From: Novosphingobium resinovorum
Lineage (GTDB): Bacteria > Pseudomonadota > Alphaproteobacteria > Sphingomonadales > Sphingomonadaceae
Direction of reading: 5' to 3'
Assembly (NCBI RefSeq): GCF_001742225.1
Contig: NZ_CP017076.1
Coordinates: forward strand, 124,001 to 188,000
Length of the DNA: 64,000 nt
In this document: positions 15,866 through 24,630 of the stretch, in pieces
Layout: every line of letters starts with the position of its first letter
Numbering within the stretch: the first letter of the stretch is position 1
The notes under the pieces: generated by a model
The model's database searches: none
Seen by the model: only the letters and a program-made list of their open reading frames with translations
What the model was told of the DNA's origin: nothing
Translations under genes and position numbers: made by a program

Positions 15866-17040
15866 GTGCACTCCGTCCCCTTCCGACCGAGGAAGATCTC
15901 GAAGCCATCCGCGAAGGCGTGCGCGCGGTCTGCAAGCCGTTCGACGACGAATACTGGCTTGCCCGCGACGACGACGGCAAGTTCCCGCGCGAATTCCACC
16001 GCGCCATGGCCGAAAGCGGCTGGCTGGGCATCACCATGCCCGAGGAATACGGCGGCTCCGGCCTCGGCGTGACCGAGGCGATGACGATGATCCGCGAGGT
16101 CGCCTCTTGCGGCGGCGGGTTCGCCGCGTCCTCGACGATCCATATCAACCTGTTCGGGCCGCACCCGATCGTGGTCAAGGGCACCGAGGAGCAGAAGGCC
16201 CGCTGGGTGCCGCGCCTTGTCTCGGGCGAGGACCAGGTGTGCTTCGGCTTCACCGAGCCAGACGCCGGCCTCAATACCACGCGGATCAAGACATTCGCCG
16301 AGAAGGTGCCCGGCGGCTACCGGGTCAACGGCCAGAAGGTCTGGACCTCGACCGCGCAGGTCGCGAACAAGATCATGCTGCTGACCCGCACCACCAAGTT
16401 CGAGGACGTGACCAAGCCGACGGACGGCATCACCATCTTCTACACCGACCTCGACCGCAGCAAGATCGATGTCCACCTGATCCCCAAGATGGGCCGCAAG
16501 GCGGTGGATTCGAACGCGATCTTCATCGAGGATCTGTTCATCCCCGACGAGGACCGCATCGGCGAGGAAGGCAAGGGCTTCGGCTATATCCTCCACTCGC
16601 TAAACCCCGAGCGCATCCTGATCGCCGCCGCCGCCACCGGCATCGGTTCCGACGCACTGCGCCGGGGCGTGAACTATGCCAAGGAGCGCGTGGTTTTCGA
16701 CCGGCCGATCGGCCAGAACCAGGGTATCCAGCACCCGCTCGCGGAAAAGTGGATGTATCTGCAAAGCGCCTGGCTGATGGTCGAGAAGGCCGCGCGCCTC
16801 TACGACAGCGGCCTGCCCTGCGGAGCCGAGGCCAATTCCGCCAAGTTCCTTGCCGCCCGCGCCTGTCATGACGCGGCGTGGCAATCGGTCGCGACGCATG
16901 GCGGCTTTGGCTATGCCAAGGAATACCATGTCGAGCGACTGTACCGCGAGGCCGCGCTGACGCGCCTCGCGCCGATCACCGAGCAGCTCATCATGAGCTT
17001 CATCGCCGAGAAGGTCCTCGACCTTCCCAAGAGCTACTGA
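15862..17040 (+). CDS. Acyl-CoA dehydrogenase
   Basis: 392 residues, full acyl-CoA dehydrogenase: GITMPEEYGGSGLG at the N-terminal domain, CFGFTEPDAGLNTT for FAD contact, NGQKVWTSTAQ, then RPIGQNQGIQHPLAEKW and THGGFGYAKEYHVERLYREA. The last part has LTRLAPITEQL in place of the usual GT-SEI motif, so substrate and base position may differ from short-chain enzymes. Such proteins act on branched or alicyclic acyl-CoA. The ATG at 15862 has AACGAGGA upstream and overlaps the membrane-protein stop; 10 bp separate it from the SDR gene. Confidence 0.88.
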   Translation: MSALRPLPTEEDLEAIREGVRAVCKPFDDEYWLARDDDGKFPREFHRAMAESGWLGITMPEEYGGSGLGVTEAMTMIREVASCGGGFAASSTIHINLFGPHPIVVKGTEEQKARWVPRLVSGEDQVCFGFTEPDAGLNTTRIKTFAEKVPGGYRVNGQKVWTSTAQVANKIMLLTRTTKFEDVTKPTDGITIFYTDLDRSKIDVHLIPKMGRKAVDSNAIFIEDLFIPDEDRIGEEGKGFGYILHSLNPERILIAAAATGIGSDALRRGVNYAKERVVFDRPIGQNQGIQHPLAEKWMYLQSAWLMVEKAARLYDSGLPCGAEANSAKFLAARACHDAAWQSVATHGGFGYAKEYHVERLYREAALTRLAPITEQLIMSFIAEKVLDLPKSY

Positions 17041-17050
17041 GGATACGACA

Positions 17051-17965
17051 ATGGGAATGATGGAAGGCAAGGCCGTGCTCGTCACCGGCGCCGGTCGCGG
17101 CGTCGGTCGCGGCATCGCGCTGGCCATGGCGAAGGCGGGTGCTGCGGTTGTCGTCAACGACCTTGGCGTGGCGCTGACCGGCGAGGGCGAGGAGAGCGCT
17201 TCGCCCGCCGAGCAGGTGGTCGAGGAAATCCGTGCGCTGGGCGGGCAGGCGGTCGCCAACCACGACAGCGTCGCCGAATGGGACGGGGCGCAGGCGATGG
17301 TCCAGGCCGCGATCGACAGCTTCGGCCGGATCGACGCGGTGGTGAACAACGCGGGCAACTTGCGCGACGTGATCTTCCACAAGATGGAGCCGGAGGACTT
17401 CCGCGCGGTGATCGACGTGCACCTCATGGGCAGTTTCCACACCAGCCGCGCCGCCGCGCCGTTCTTCAAGGATCAGGGCTCGGGCGCTTTCGTGCACATG
17501 ACCTCCTCGACCGGGCTCGTCGGCAACTTCGGGCAGGCGAACTATGCGGCGGCCAAGCTGGGCATCGTCGGCATGTCCAAGTGCATCGCGATCGACATGC
17601 AGCGCTTCGGCGTGCGCTCCAACGCCGTCGCGCCCTGGGCGTGGACGCGCATGGTCAGCTCGATTCCGACCGACACACCCGAGCAGCAGAAGCGCGTCGA
17701 GGGCCTCAAGAAGCTGGACGCCGACAAGATCGGGCCGTTCTGTGCAGCGCTGTGCAGCGATGGCGGCAAGGACGTGACGGGACAGGTCTTCGGCGTGCGC
17801 AACAACGAGATCTACCTGTTCTCGCAGTCGCGCCCGATCCGCACCGCCCACACCGCCGAGGGCTGGACGCCCGAGACGATCACCGAGCGCGTGTTCCCGC
17901 AGTTCGCCAATGACTTCTACCCGCTTCACCGTTCGGGCGACGTGTTCACCTGGGACCCGGTGTGA
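17051..17965 (+). CDS. SDR, 3-hydroxyacyl-CoA dehydrogenase of MFE-2 type
   Basis: 304 residues. TGAGRGVGRGIA binds the cofactor; VVNDLGVALTGEG is the loop characteristic of peroxisomal multifunctional enzyme type 2 (17beta-HSD4) dehydrogenase domains; the active site is SSTGLVGNFGQANYAAAKLG with Ser, Tyr and Lys. It would oxidise (3R)-hydroxyacyl-CoA. The next gene encodes a MaoC double-hotdog protein equivalent to the MFE-2 hydratase domain, so the pair supplies hydratase plus dehydrogenase of one beta-oxidation turn. Its stop overlaps or abuts the next start. Confidence 0.87.
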   Translation: MGMMEGKAVLVTGAGRGVGRGIALAMAKAGAAVVVNDLGVALTGEGEESASPAEQVVEEIRALGGQAVANHDSVAEWDGAQAMVQAAIDSFGRIDAVVNNAGNLRDVIFHKMEPEDFRAVIDVHLMGSFHTSRAAAPFFKDQGSGAFVHMTSSTGLVGNFGQANYAAAKLGIVGMSKCIAIDMQRFGVRSNAVAPWAWTRMVSSIPTDTPEQQKRVEGLKKLDADKIGPFCAALCSDGGKDVTGQVFGVRNNEIYLFSQSRPIRTAHTAEGWTPETITERVFPQFANDFYPLHRSGDVFTWDPV

Positions 17966-18816
17966 CCATGATCCGGCCCGACGCGATCCGGGACTACGGC
18001 TTCGGCGTGCGCACGCAGTCCTATGCCGAGCGTGACGCGATCCTTTATGCGCTGGGCGTCGGGCTGGGGCACGATCCGTGCGACGCGGGCGACCTCGCGT
18101 TTCTCGATGAACGATCGCTGCGGGTTCTGCCGACTTATGGTGTGACGCTGTGTTCGCCCGGCATGTGGATTCGCGAGCCGGCGCTCGGGGTCGATTTCGG
18201 CAAGCTGGTGCATTCCGCGCAGGCAGCCGAGTTCTTCGAGCCGCTGCCCCCCCGCGCCACGGTGACAGGGACGGCGAGCGTGGTCTCGCTGACCGACCGG
18301 GGTGAGGGGCGCGGCGCGGTGCTGGTGCTGGAGCGCGAGATCAGCAATGCCGATACCGACGCCGTCCATTGCCGCCTGCGCCAGACCCTGCTGCTGCGTG
18401 GCGACGGCGGTTTCGGCGGCCCCGAAGCCCCGCGCGAGGCGAAGTTCGAGCCGGTCGGCGCTCCCGATGCGGTCGGGCACTACGGAATCTCGCCGCGCGC
18501 GGCGCTGATCTATCGCCTGTCGGGGGACTGGAACCCGCTGCATCTCGATCCGGGCTTCGCGGCGAAGGCCGGTTTCCCGCGCCCGATCCTGCATGGGCTG
18601 GCGAGCTATGCCGTCGCCGGCGTGGCGGTCTCGCGCGCGTTGGGGCGCGATCCGGGGGCGGTGGGGGCGCTGGCCTGCAAGTTCTCGGGCGTTGTCATGC
18701 CCGGGGACGAAGTCACATTCGAGATATGGAAGGACGGCGATGCCTCGGCGCGGTTCCGCGCGTTGGTGGGGGATCGCAAGGTGCTGGATGACGGCGCGAT
18801 AACATGGAAGCGATAG
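17962..18816 (+). CDS. MaoC-like enoyl-CoA hydratase 2 (double hotdog)
   Basis: 284 residues with two hotdog halves. The second half holds the hydratase-2 motif YRLSGDWNPLHLDPGFAAKAGFPRPILHG, containing the catalytic Asp and His (residues ~183-211). It hydrates trans-2-enoyl-CoA to the (3R)-hydroxy product used by the preceding SDR. The start is GTG at 17962 overlapping the SDR stop, or ATG at 17968. Confidence 0.86.
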   Translation: MTMIRPDAIRDYGFGVRTQSYAERDAILYALGVGLGHDPCDAGDLAFLDERSLRVLPTYGVTLCSPGMWIREPALGVDFGKLVHSAQAAEFFEPLPPRATVTGTASVVSLTDRGEGRGAVLVLEREISNADTDAVHCRLRQTLLLRGDGGFGGPEAPREAKFEPVGAPDAVGHYGISPRAALIYRLSGDWNPLHLDPGFAAKAGFPRPILHGLASYAVAGVAVSRALGRDPGAVGALACKFSGVVMPGDEVTFEIWKDGDASARFRALVGDRKVLDDGAITWKR

Positions 18817-18820
18817 AACG

Positions 18821-19762
18821 ATGAACAGGGAAGAGATCGCCGCCCTCAAGGGCAGACTGCGCATTCCGGTGATGGCGGGGCCGATGTTCATCGCCTCCAC
18901 CGCGGACCTCGTGATCGCGCAGTGCAAGGCCGGGATCATCGGCTCGATGCCCGCATTGAACCCGCGCACGACCGAGGCGCTCGATGCCGACATCGGCCGG
19001 ATCAAGGCCGAAGTGGGCGACGCGCCTTATGCGATCAACCTCGTCGCCCATGCCTCGAATTCGCGGCTGGAGCCGGATCTGGAGGTGGTGCTGCGCCACA
19101 AGGTGCCGATCGTGGTGCTGGCGCTGGCGGCCAACCCCGACCTCGTGCGGCGGCTTCAGGACAACGGCGCGCTGGTGTTCCAGGACGTCGTGCGCAACCG
19201 CCACGCGCAGAAGGCAGCACAGATGGGCGTGGACGGGATCATAGCTGTCGGTGCCGGTGCAGGTGGGCACACCGGCAATATCTCGCCTTTCGCGCTGGTG
19301 CAGGAAATCCGCGAGTGGTGGGACGGGCTGCTGATCCTCTCGGGCTGCATCGCCAACGGCCGCTCGGTGCTGGCGGCCGAGGCGATGGGGGCCGACCTCG
19401 CTTATGTCGGCTCGGCTTTCCTTGCGTCGGAAGAGGCCAACACGCAGGCCGGTTTCAAGCAGATGATCGTCGACTGCGCGGCCGACGACATCCTCGTCAG
19501 CGACTCGTTCACCGGCGTGAAGGCGACGTTCCTGCGCCCCTCGATCGTCGAGAACGGGCTGGATCCGGACAACCTCGTGCGCGCGGCGGGCAAGGCGATC
19601 AACATCGACGGCGGCGGCGACAACGCCAAGGCGTGGAAGGAAATCTGGAGCGCCGGGCAGGGCATCGGCGCGGTCAAGGTCGCGGGGCCTGCGGGGGAAT
19701 GGATCGGTACGCTGGTGGACGAATACGCCGAGGCGCGCCGCTGGCTGGCAGACGCAGGCTGA
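18821..19762 (+). CDS. Nitronate monooxygenase-like FMN protein
   Basis: 313 residues, 2-nitropropane-dioxygenase/NMO TIM barrel. IPVMAGPMFIAS at the start and GAGAGGHTGNISPF (FMN phosphate site) are family motifs. Members in CoA-dependent ring degradation act as flavin reductases or oxidases on CoA thioesters (IpdC of steroid degradation belongs to the same superfamily), which fits here better than nitronate oxidation; that is inference. It is the last gene of the rightward operon and is followed by a terminator. Confidence 0.8.
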   Translation: MNREEIAALKGRLRIPVMAGPMFIASTADLVIAQCKAGIIGSMPALNPRTTEALDADIGRIKAEVGDAPYAINLVAHASNSRLEPDLEVVLRHKVPIVVLALAANPDLVRRLQDNGALVFQDVVRNRHAQKAAQMGVDGIIAVGAGAGGHTGNISPFALVQEIREWWDGLLILSGCIANGRSVLAAEAMGADLAYVGSAFLASEEANTQAGFKQMIVDCAADDILVSDSFTGVKATFLRPSIVENGLDPDNLVRAAGKAINIDGGGDNAKAWKEIWSAGQGIGAVKVAGPAGEWIGTLVDEYAEARRWLADAG

Positions 19763-19771
19763 CATGAAAAG

Positions 19772-19804
19772 GGCGCGGGAGAGTTTGCCTCCCGCGCCTT
19801 CTTT
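19772..19804 (+). terminator. Rho-independent terminator
   Basis: GGCGCGGGAG pairs with CTCCCGCGCC (10 bp, loop 19782-19788), followed by TTCTTT. It ends the 11568-19762 operon and may also serve the convergent gene ending at 19806. Confidence 0.8.
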
Positions 19805-19805
19805 G

Positions 19806-20123
19806 TCAGTCGACTGGTGCCGTTACGGTGAGATGAGCGGGCTGCCAGATGTCGATGCGCGGTTCCGCAACGAGCAGCTTGGACAAGTCCGTGAACAGCC
19901 CTGAGACGATGCGGGACTGCAGGTAGGTCTGATAGGCCAGCGCACTGTGCCATTGCTCGGAAAGGATGAGTCTGTCGGCGTCCTCATGATGGCGATGGGC
20001 ACTGATGGCGACGAAGCCGTCGGTCCTGCGCGTCTCTTCGAGAATGCCGGGCAGTTGCGTCAGGAACGTCTCCATCGTGCCCGGTGCGAAATGGAGTTCG
20101 AGGGTGACGAATACAGGGTGCAT
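19806..20123 (-). CDS. Antibiotic-biosynthesis-monooxygenase (ABM) domain protein
   Basis: 105 residues from ATG 20123 (GGAGAG upstream; MHPVFVTLELHFAPG), a ferredoxin-like ABM fold. GFVAISAHRHHEDADRLILSEQWHSALAYQTYL is the typical dimeric alpha+beta-barrel pattern. Such small proteins act as quinol or aromatic monooxygenases or detoxifying accessories. It lies downstream of the kinase module encoded on the same strand, 185 bp after it, and may be co-transcribed with it. Confidence 0.75.
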   Translation of the reverse strand: MHPVFVTLELHFAPGTMETFLTQLPGILEETRRTDGFVAISAHRHHEDADRLILSEQWHSALAYQTYLQSRIVSGLFTDLSKLLVAEPRIDIWQPAHLTVTAPVD

Positions 20124-20308
20124 GCGATCTCTCCGTGCCTGGAATTGCATCTTCGCCTCTATCCCGTAAGTGCGCGGTTTCAGACGGATGAGCTGGCTCA
20201 CCCTGAAAGCGCCTTCGAGATCGAGAGCGAACGGGGCGGGAATTCATCCTTGACAGTCCCCTCCGTCGTAACTTGTGAGCCCGGTGTTCGCGGCCCGAAA
20301 AGCCGAAA

Positions 20309-20818
20309 CTACGTGAGCGCAGCCGTCATCGACGGCAGTTCCGTGTCCGGGCCTTCGAACCTGGTAATCGCGAACCAGCTCCGGTCGCGCAGGGCGGTCG
20401 CGGCCCCGTGGCCTAGCACCTGCCGGTAGACGGCAGTGCGGAACCGGGTATCTCCATCGACGTGCGCAGCGGCGATCAGCGCGGCTATGGCGGCGCTCGT
20501 CCGTACGGTCGCTGCCTGCAGGGCGTCATCGTCGGTTGCGGGCATGGCCGCCGACCGCAATTCATGCGCTGCGGATGTCGTCACCGGGCCGCCGTTCGCT
20601 GCTGCGACCAGTTCTGCGGCCAACGTTGCGAGTGCGCGGAACTCGGCGTCTTCGTAGCGCGTGTTCAGGCCTGCCTGCGCGCGCAACTGGTGGAGATGCC
20701 TCAGTACCAGCGATGCCTGCTCCTCCGCGAGCCCCTTGCGTCCCCGCAGTTCGGGGAGAACGACTTCTTCCATGGCCCGGATCATGCTGCCGAGGCGATC
20801 TTCGATCGATGGATTCAT
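20309..20818 (-). CDS. Small helical kinase-partner protein (DUF6285/LvaB-like) 1
   Basis: 169 residues, predicted largely helical with an acidic, Ala-rich middle. The signature near the C-terminus is LRDRSWFAITRFEGPDTELPSM, shared with four other proteins in this window (37487, 39163, 42398, 49533). The N-terminus EDRLGSMIRAMEEVVLPEL is also shared. In Pseudomonas levulinate catabolism a small protein of this kind, LvaB, is required by the kinase LvaA. Here its start overlaps the stop of the kinase gene by 4 nt (ATGA), implying stoichiometric production. The role as kinase subunit is inference from this precedent and the repeated pairing. Confidence 0.8.
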   Translation of the reverse strand: MNPSIEDRLGSMIRAMEEVVLPELRGRKGLAEEQASLVLRHLHQLRAQAGLNTRYEDAEFRALATLAAELVAAANGGPVTTSAAHELRSAAMPATDDDALQAATVRTSAAIAALIAAAHVDGDTRFRTAVYRQVLGHGAATALRDRSWFAITRFEGPDTELPSMTAALT

Positions 20819-21996
20819 GGTGCGGTTGCCTCATCCAGAAGGCGGCAGAGTTCGGACACGAAGATGTATCCCGCGGGTGCCAGCCAGGTGAGCAGGACGT
20901 CCTGATGATTGTGGCGGTCGCGCGCGGTCTTCATGCCGGTCGCCAGCGTCATCACCACGCATTTGTAGGCGGAGAGTATCTCGTAGAAATGCAGCGAACG
21001 CGGATTCACCGATCGTCCTGTCTGCGCGATATATGCGGCAATGAAGTCCTCGCGCGTCAGCATCGCGCTGGCAAGGTGCACGCCGTTCTCGGACGAACCG
21101 AATATCCGCTGGAGCGTCCACGCGAGATCCTCGTGCGGGTCGCCGATATGGGCCAGTTCCCAATCGAGCATGGCGGTGATCTCGCCGCTGTCCTCGTCGA
21201 ACAGGTAGTTTCCGGTGCGATAGTCGCCGTGGACCATCACCAGATCGGTCGCGGCGGGCAGGTTGGCATACATCCACTCTTCCGCGAGTGTGAGCACCGG
21301 ATGGGCCTGGATCACGTCTTCGTGGTGCAGGCGAGCCCACCAGTTCACCTGCCAGCGCGCCGCCTGCCAGGGATCGGCGTCCGGTCGCTGGAAGCTGGCA
21401 AGATTCGGATCGGCAAGGTCCAGCGCGTGGATGGCGGCGAGATTGCGGATGAATTGCGGTGCGATTCTGCCGCGAAGATCCGGCCCCAGATAAGTGCCCA
21501 GACCGGTCACCGTATTGCCGTTGTCGCTCGGTTTGGTCACACCGGCGACGAAATGCATGATGGCTGCGGGCTGGCCGAAGAATGTCCCTTCCGCGTCGAG
21601 CCATGCCGGTTCTGGCGCGGGAATTATGCCCCGCACCGCGTTGAGCAGGTCGGCCTCGCGGCCCCGATCCGATTCCGAGATCGACTGGATCGGCTCCATG
21701 CGTAGCACGTAGGCCTGCGCTGGAGCAGCGCCGCCGCCGATTTCAAAGTAGAACTGTTCCTTGGACGCGCCGCCGCCGAGCCGGCGCACGCCGCTGGCGA
21801 TCAGGCCCGGAGCGACGCTTGCCAGGAACCGGGACAGGCGTTCCTCAACTTCTGCGATCGACGCGACGCGATAGACGTCGCTGGCCGCCTTGCGCAGTGC
21901 CCGCCGATCGAGCACGGCCCGGATGCCGGGCTCCAGATCGGACCGATCCGGCGTGGATGCGAAGGCGGATGTACTGGTCGAATGGACCGTAGCCAT
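20815..21996 (-). CDS. APH-like hydroxyacyl-CoA kinase (LvaA/ACAD10-type) 1
   Basis: 393 residues, aminoglycoside-phosphotransferase fold. GVRRLGGGASKEQFYFEI is the nucleotide loop; VHGDYRTGNYLFD is the catalytic loop with Asp and Asn; AMLDWELAHIGDPHEDLAW is the metal-binding motif; RHNHQDVLLTWLAP closes the protein. The GGASKEQF and HQD-LL-WL motifs mark this subfamily, related to LvaA and the kinase domain of ACAD10/ACAD11, which phosphorylate hydroxyacyl-CoA before elimination. Antibiotic resistance is unlikely. ATG 21996 was chosen from the family N-terminus. It lies between a DUF7065-type gene (upstream) and its DUF6285 partner (overlapping). Confidence 0.87.
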   Translation of the reverse strand: MATVHSTSTSAFASTPDRSDLEPGIRAVLDRRALRKAASDVYRVASIAEVEERLSRFLASVAPGLIASGVRRLGGGASKEQFYFEIGGGAAPAQAYVLRMEPIQSISESDRGREADLLNAVRGIIPAPEPAWLDAEGTFFGQPAAIMHFVAGVTKPSDNGNTVTGLGTYLGPDLRGRIAPQFIRNLAAIHALDLADPNLASFQRPDADPWQAARWQVNWWARLHHEDVIQAHPVLTLAEEWMYANLPAATDLVMVHGDYRTGNYLFDEDSGEITAMLDWELAHIGDPHEDLAWTLQRIFGSSENGVHLASAMLTREDFIAAYIAQTGRSVNPRSLHFYEILSAYKCVVMTLATGMKTARDRHNHQDVLLTWLAPAGYIFVSELCRLLDEATAP

Positions 21997-22040
21997 CGGG
22001 ATAACCTCATCGTCAGGGCAGTCATGGTCGGCTCGGCTGT

Positions 22041-22964
22041 CTACTGGCCGTACTTTGCCACATGTTGCCGGGCGAAGTTGTAGTAGTCCTTGTTCCAACA
22101 GAACTCGCACCACCCGGCGCCGGGGACTCCATCGATGGTCACGGTGACGGGTGCCTCGCAAAGATAGGTTATCGGATCGAAGTCGAGCCGGATGTTGGCG
22201 AATGCCTTGCATTCCACGCGCGCCGTGCGGCCCTCGTCGTCGAATACGGTGGAATCGAAAGTCTGCTGCATCATGTTCTCGTCGAACGTGTAGTCGTACT
22301 CGGCATCGACGAGGTGGGTCATCCTGCCGTCCTTGACGAGATAGCCTTGCAGGTGGCGCCGGCCGAACGACTGCATTTCGAAGTAATGGATCGACGCTTC
22401 GGCAGTGACTGCGTGGAACCACTTGTAATGCTGGTTGAGCCCCCAGACGCGCGGCCCCCATGAATGATCGCGCACGAGCCAGCCGTTGACCTCGAAGGTC
22501 TTACCGTCGACGGTCAACTGGCCGGTGACCCTGCCGTGCTGCTCGGTGCGGTCGTCACCGTAGTAAGGCGGCAGGCCGTCCGGGTGCGAGCTGAAGGCGT
22601 AGACGGGATAGGCTCCCTCGTACGTGCCGTCGAACTGGATGCGCTCTCCCTTCCAGCGCAGTTCGACTTTGTGGTGAGGTTCGACGATGGCCATTTCCAG
22701 CGGTCCGAAGCGCCAGTCGTCGAAATCGAGGTCGGGGGCCTCGCCTTCGATCTCCTCGTGGATTTCTTCGCCAAGGCCTGGGCCGAAAAGCGTGGTGCGC
22801 ACTTTCGCCGTGCCGCCGCCGCGCAGGCTGGGATAGATGAAGCCGGCTATTCCGTGCTCGGGAATGATAAGCATGTGCGCGAGAGCCTCGCGGCCGTCCG
22901 GGGCAAGATCGTGCTTGTAGGCGTGCCTGTCGGCAAATTTCGGGATCGAGGTGATGACGTTCAT
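22041..22964 (-). CDS. DUF7064/7065-type protein with SWGPR motif 1
   Basis: 307 residues with no signal peptide or membrane segment; mostly beta-strand pattern. The central motif is GWLVRDHSWGPRVWGLN (residues ~155-171). Two paralogues occur at 42926 and 48571, both next to the same kinase/small-protein pair. The DHSWG motif and beta-rich pattern recall AttH/CrtC lipocalin-like enzymes (carotenoid hydratase superfamily), but this is a weak resemblance. Function unknown; a hydratase or isomerase that prepares the kinase substrate is one possibility. Start ATG 22964 has CAGGAG upstream. First gene of the leftward operon 22964-20309. Confidence 0.78.
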   Translation of the reverse strand: MNVITSIPKFADRHAYKHDLAPDGREALAHMLIIPEHGIAGFIYPSLRGGGTAKVRTTLFGPGLGEEIHEEIEGEAPDLDFDDWRFGPLEMAIVEPHHKVELRWKGERIQFDGTYEGAYPVYAFSSHPDGLPPYYGDDRTEQHGRVTGQLTVDGKTFEVNGWLVRDHSWGPRVWGLNQHYKWFHAVTAEASIHYFEMQSFGRRHLQGYLVKDGRMTHLVDAEYDYTFDENMMQQTFDSTVFDDEGRTARVECKAFANIRLDFDPITYLCEAPVTVTIDGVPGAGWCEFCWNKDYYNFARQHVAKYGQ

Positions 22965-23338
22965 CGGACGCTGTCTCCTGCAGTCGTGAGGATGTCTTGC
23001 CGGTCGCAATCTGCGGGACGGCCATGCCTGAAGATGCTTGGAAAGTTCGCATCAGCGCGCTCGATCGGCGGTTGTGCCCCGGCGCCCGCGTCCTTCCTCT
23101 CCATTCGTTCGCCGACTCATTCGGCTGTTTGAAAATTGGTAACCTGATTAATCAAAGCGAACAAGAGGTATTTGCCATCCTGTTTTGTCATCGCGCCAAA
23201 ACTAACTTCGACGTCGAATTAAAATATTGATATATAATAATATATATAAATCATGTGATGGGTAATGGCTGTTCATTCGTTATGTTCGGTGTCACGCAAG
23301 GTCATTGCGCTCAACCTGTGGGCCTGTAAGGTGCCGTC
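22965..23338. promoter_or_regulatory. Divergent promoter region of kinase module 1 and double-TetR gene
   Basis: 374 bp without a gene. It is strongly AT-rich at 23210-23260. It contains the adjacent palindromes GGTAACC (23138-23144) and TGATTAATCA (23145-23154), which may be regulator sites. Both flanking genes (22964 on the minus strand, 23339 on the plus strand) should start here. Confidence 0.5.
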
Positions 23339-24610
23339 ATGTCGGTACAGGCTCTCCAGGAAGCGGCACCGTCCGGACAGGACGGCTATCCGTTGAAATC
23401 TCTGCTTGTCGGGAAAGCTGTCGAGGGGATCGCGCGGCAAGGCATCCGCAACATGCCGATGCGCGCCATAGCCGCGAACGCCGGAGTCACGACCGCCGCG
23501 ATCGTCCATCATTTCGGCGACAAGTCAGGCCTCCTTCGCGCGGCGCTGCAGCAGGCACTTCTCGAAGATAGCGCGTTTCACGAAAGCCTGATCGCAAATA
23601 TCGCCGGCAGACCGCTCGGCTACCTGAACTTTGTCGAGTGGACCGCGAACTATATCCGGCTACGGCATGGGAGCGACAATGCCCGCTTCTGGTCGGAAGT
23701 GCTGTTCCATCCGCAAGCGGTGGCCGGCAACCTGCGTCACGTCGAAGCCTGGCACGACATGCGAGTCCGGGCGTGGGGCGATATTCTGGAGGGGCAGGGG
23801 CGGGACCGTAGCTTTGCCGAAGCGCTGGTCACTTACCTGTGCATGGAGGAAGTCTGGGCGCAAGGTCTCGATTCCTTCGCCGAATATCCCATCCTGCAGC
23901 GCGAGACCTTGCGTGCACTCCTGGCGGCAATGTTCGATCTATCGTGGGATGAAGAGCACAGCATAAGCGCTTTGCTGGAGCCCAGGCTCGAAAGTTTCGC
24001 TATGCGCGCGCCGCCCAATCCGGACGACCTGCGCGAACGGCTGCTGACAGAGGCGGCGCGTGACCTGTTCGAACACGGGATCGAAAAGGTGAACCAGCGG
24101 CGGATCGCCGGCAACCTTGGCGTGTCTCCCTCGATCATCGCCTATCATTTTGGAGGCATGTCGAACTTTCGCAATCAGGCGATGTGGCGCGCCATGATCC
24201 ACAAGGTGGCCGATCCGCTGAATCCGTACAGCGCGAAGGACAAGCCGCTTACGCTGGAGGACTGGGCCGAAGGCATGGCGAACGCGATCTCGCCGGCCGA
24301 CGGCAGCGGTGACAATGGGTTCTACGTATCCTTCGCGAGAACGATTGGCGAAGTCGCGCTGCTGTCAGGGCGGGAGCCGGAACTGCTTCCCCTCGTCGAG
24401 CACTTGCGGATACTGGACGGCACCGCCAGCTATCAGGCCGGGCGCGGAATCTGGGCCGGCCTCGTCTCGCTGCGGCGGCAGCAGGCGTCGGCCTTCGCGA
24501 TGTGGATGAAAGGCCGCGCGGTGCTCAACACGGCCTTCGGGTATGACCGCGCCTCGACACGCAAGGCGCTGATCGAGGCGGTTACACGGCTGATCCGACC
24601 CGCCGGATAA
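23339..24610 (+). CDS. Double TetR-type regulator (two HTH domains in one chain)
   Basis: 423 residues, about twice a normal TetR protein. First helix-turn-helix at ~25-70: NMPMRAIAANAGVTTAAIVHH followed by FGDKSGLLRAAL. Second at ~235-280: NQRRIAGNLGVSPSIIAYHF then GGMSNFRNQAM. Each is followed by a helical segment of TetR ligand-domain length. A single chain could thus act as an internal pseudo-dimer. It is divergent from kinase module 1 and probably regulates it. No frameshift or in-frame start suggests two separate genes. Start ATG 23339 lacks a strong ribosome site (AAGGTGCC is nearby). Confidence 0.85.
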   Translation: MSVQALQEAAPSGQDGYPLKSLLVGKAVEGIARQGIRNMPMRAIAANAGVTTAAIVHHFGDKSGLLRAALQQALLEDSAFHESLIANIAGRPLGYLNFVEWTANYIRLRHGSDNARFWSEVLFHPQAVAGNLRHVEAWHDMRVRAWGDILEGQGRDRSFAEALVTYLCMEEVWAQGLDSFAEYPILQRETLRALLAAMFDLSWDEEHSISALLEPRLESFAMRAPPNPDDLRERLLTEAARDLFEHGIEKVNQRRIAGNLGVSPSIIAYHFGGMSNFRNQAMWRAMIHKVADPLNPYSAKDKPLTLEDWAEGMANAISPADGSGDNGFYVSFARTIGEVALLSGREPELLPLVEHLRILDGTASYQAGRGIWAGLVSLRRQQASAFAMWMKGRAVLNTAFGYDRASTRKALIEAVTRLIRPAG

Positions 24611-24630
24611 TTCCGGCAGGGTCGCGATCA

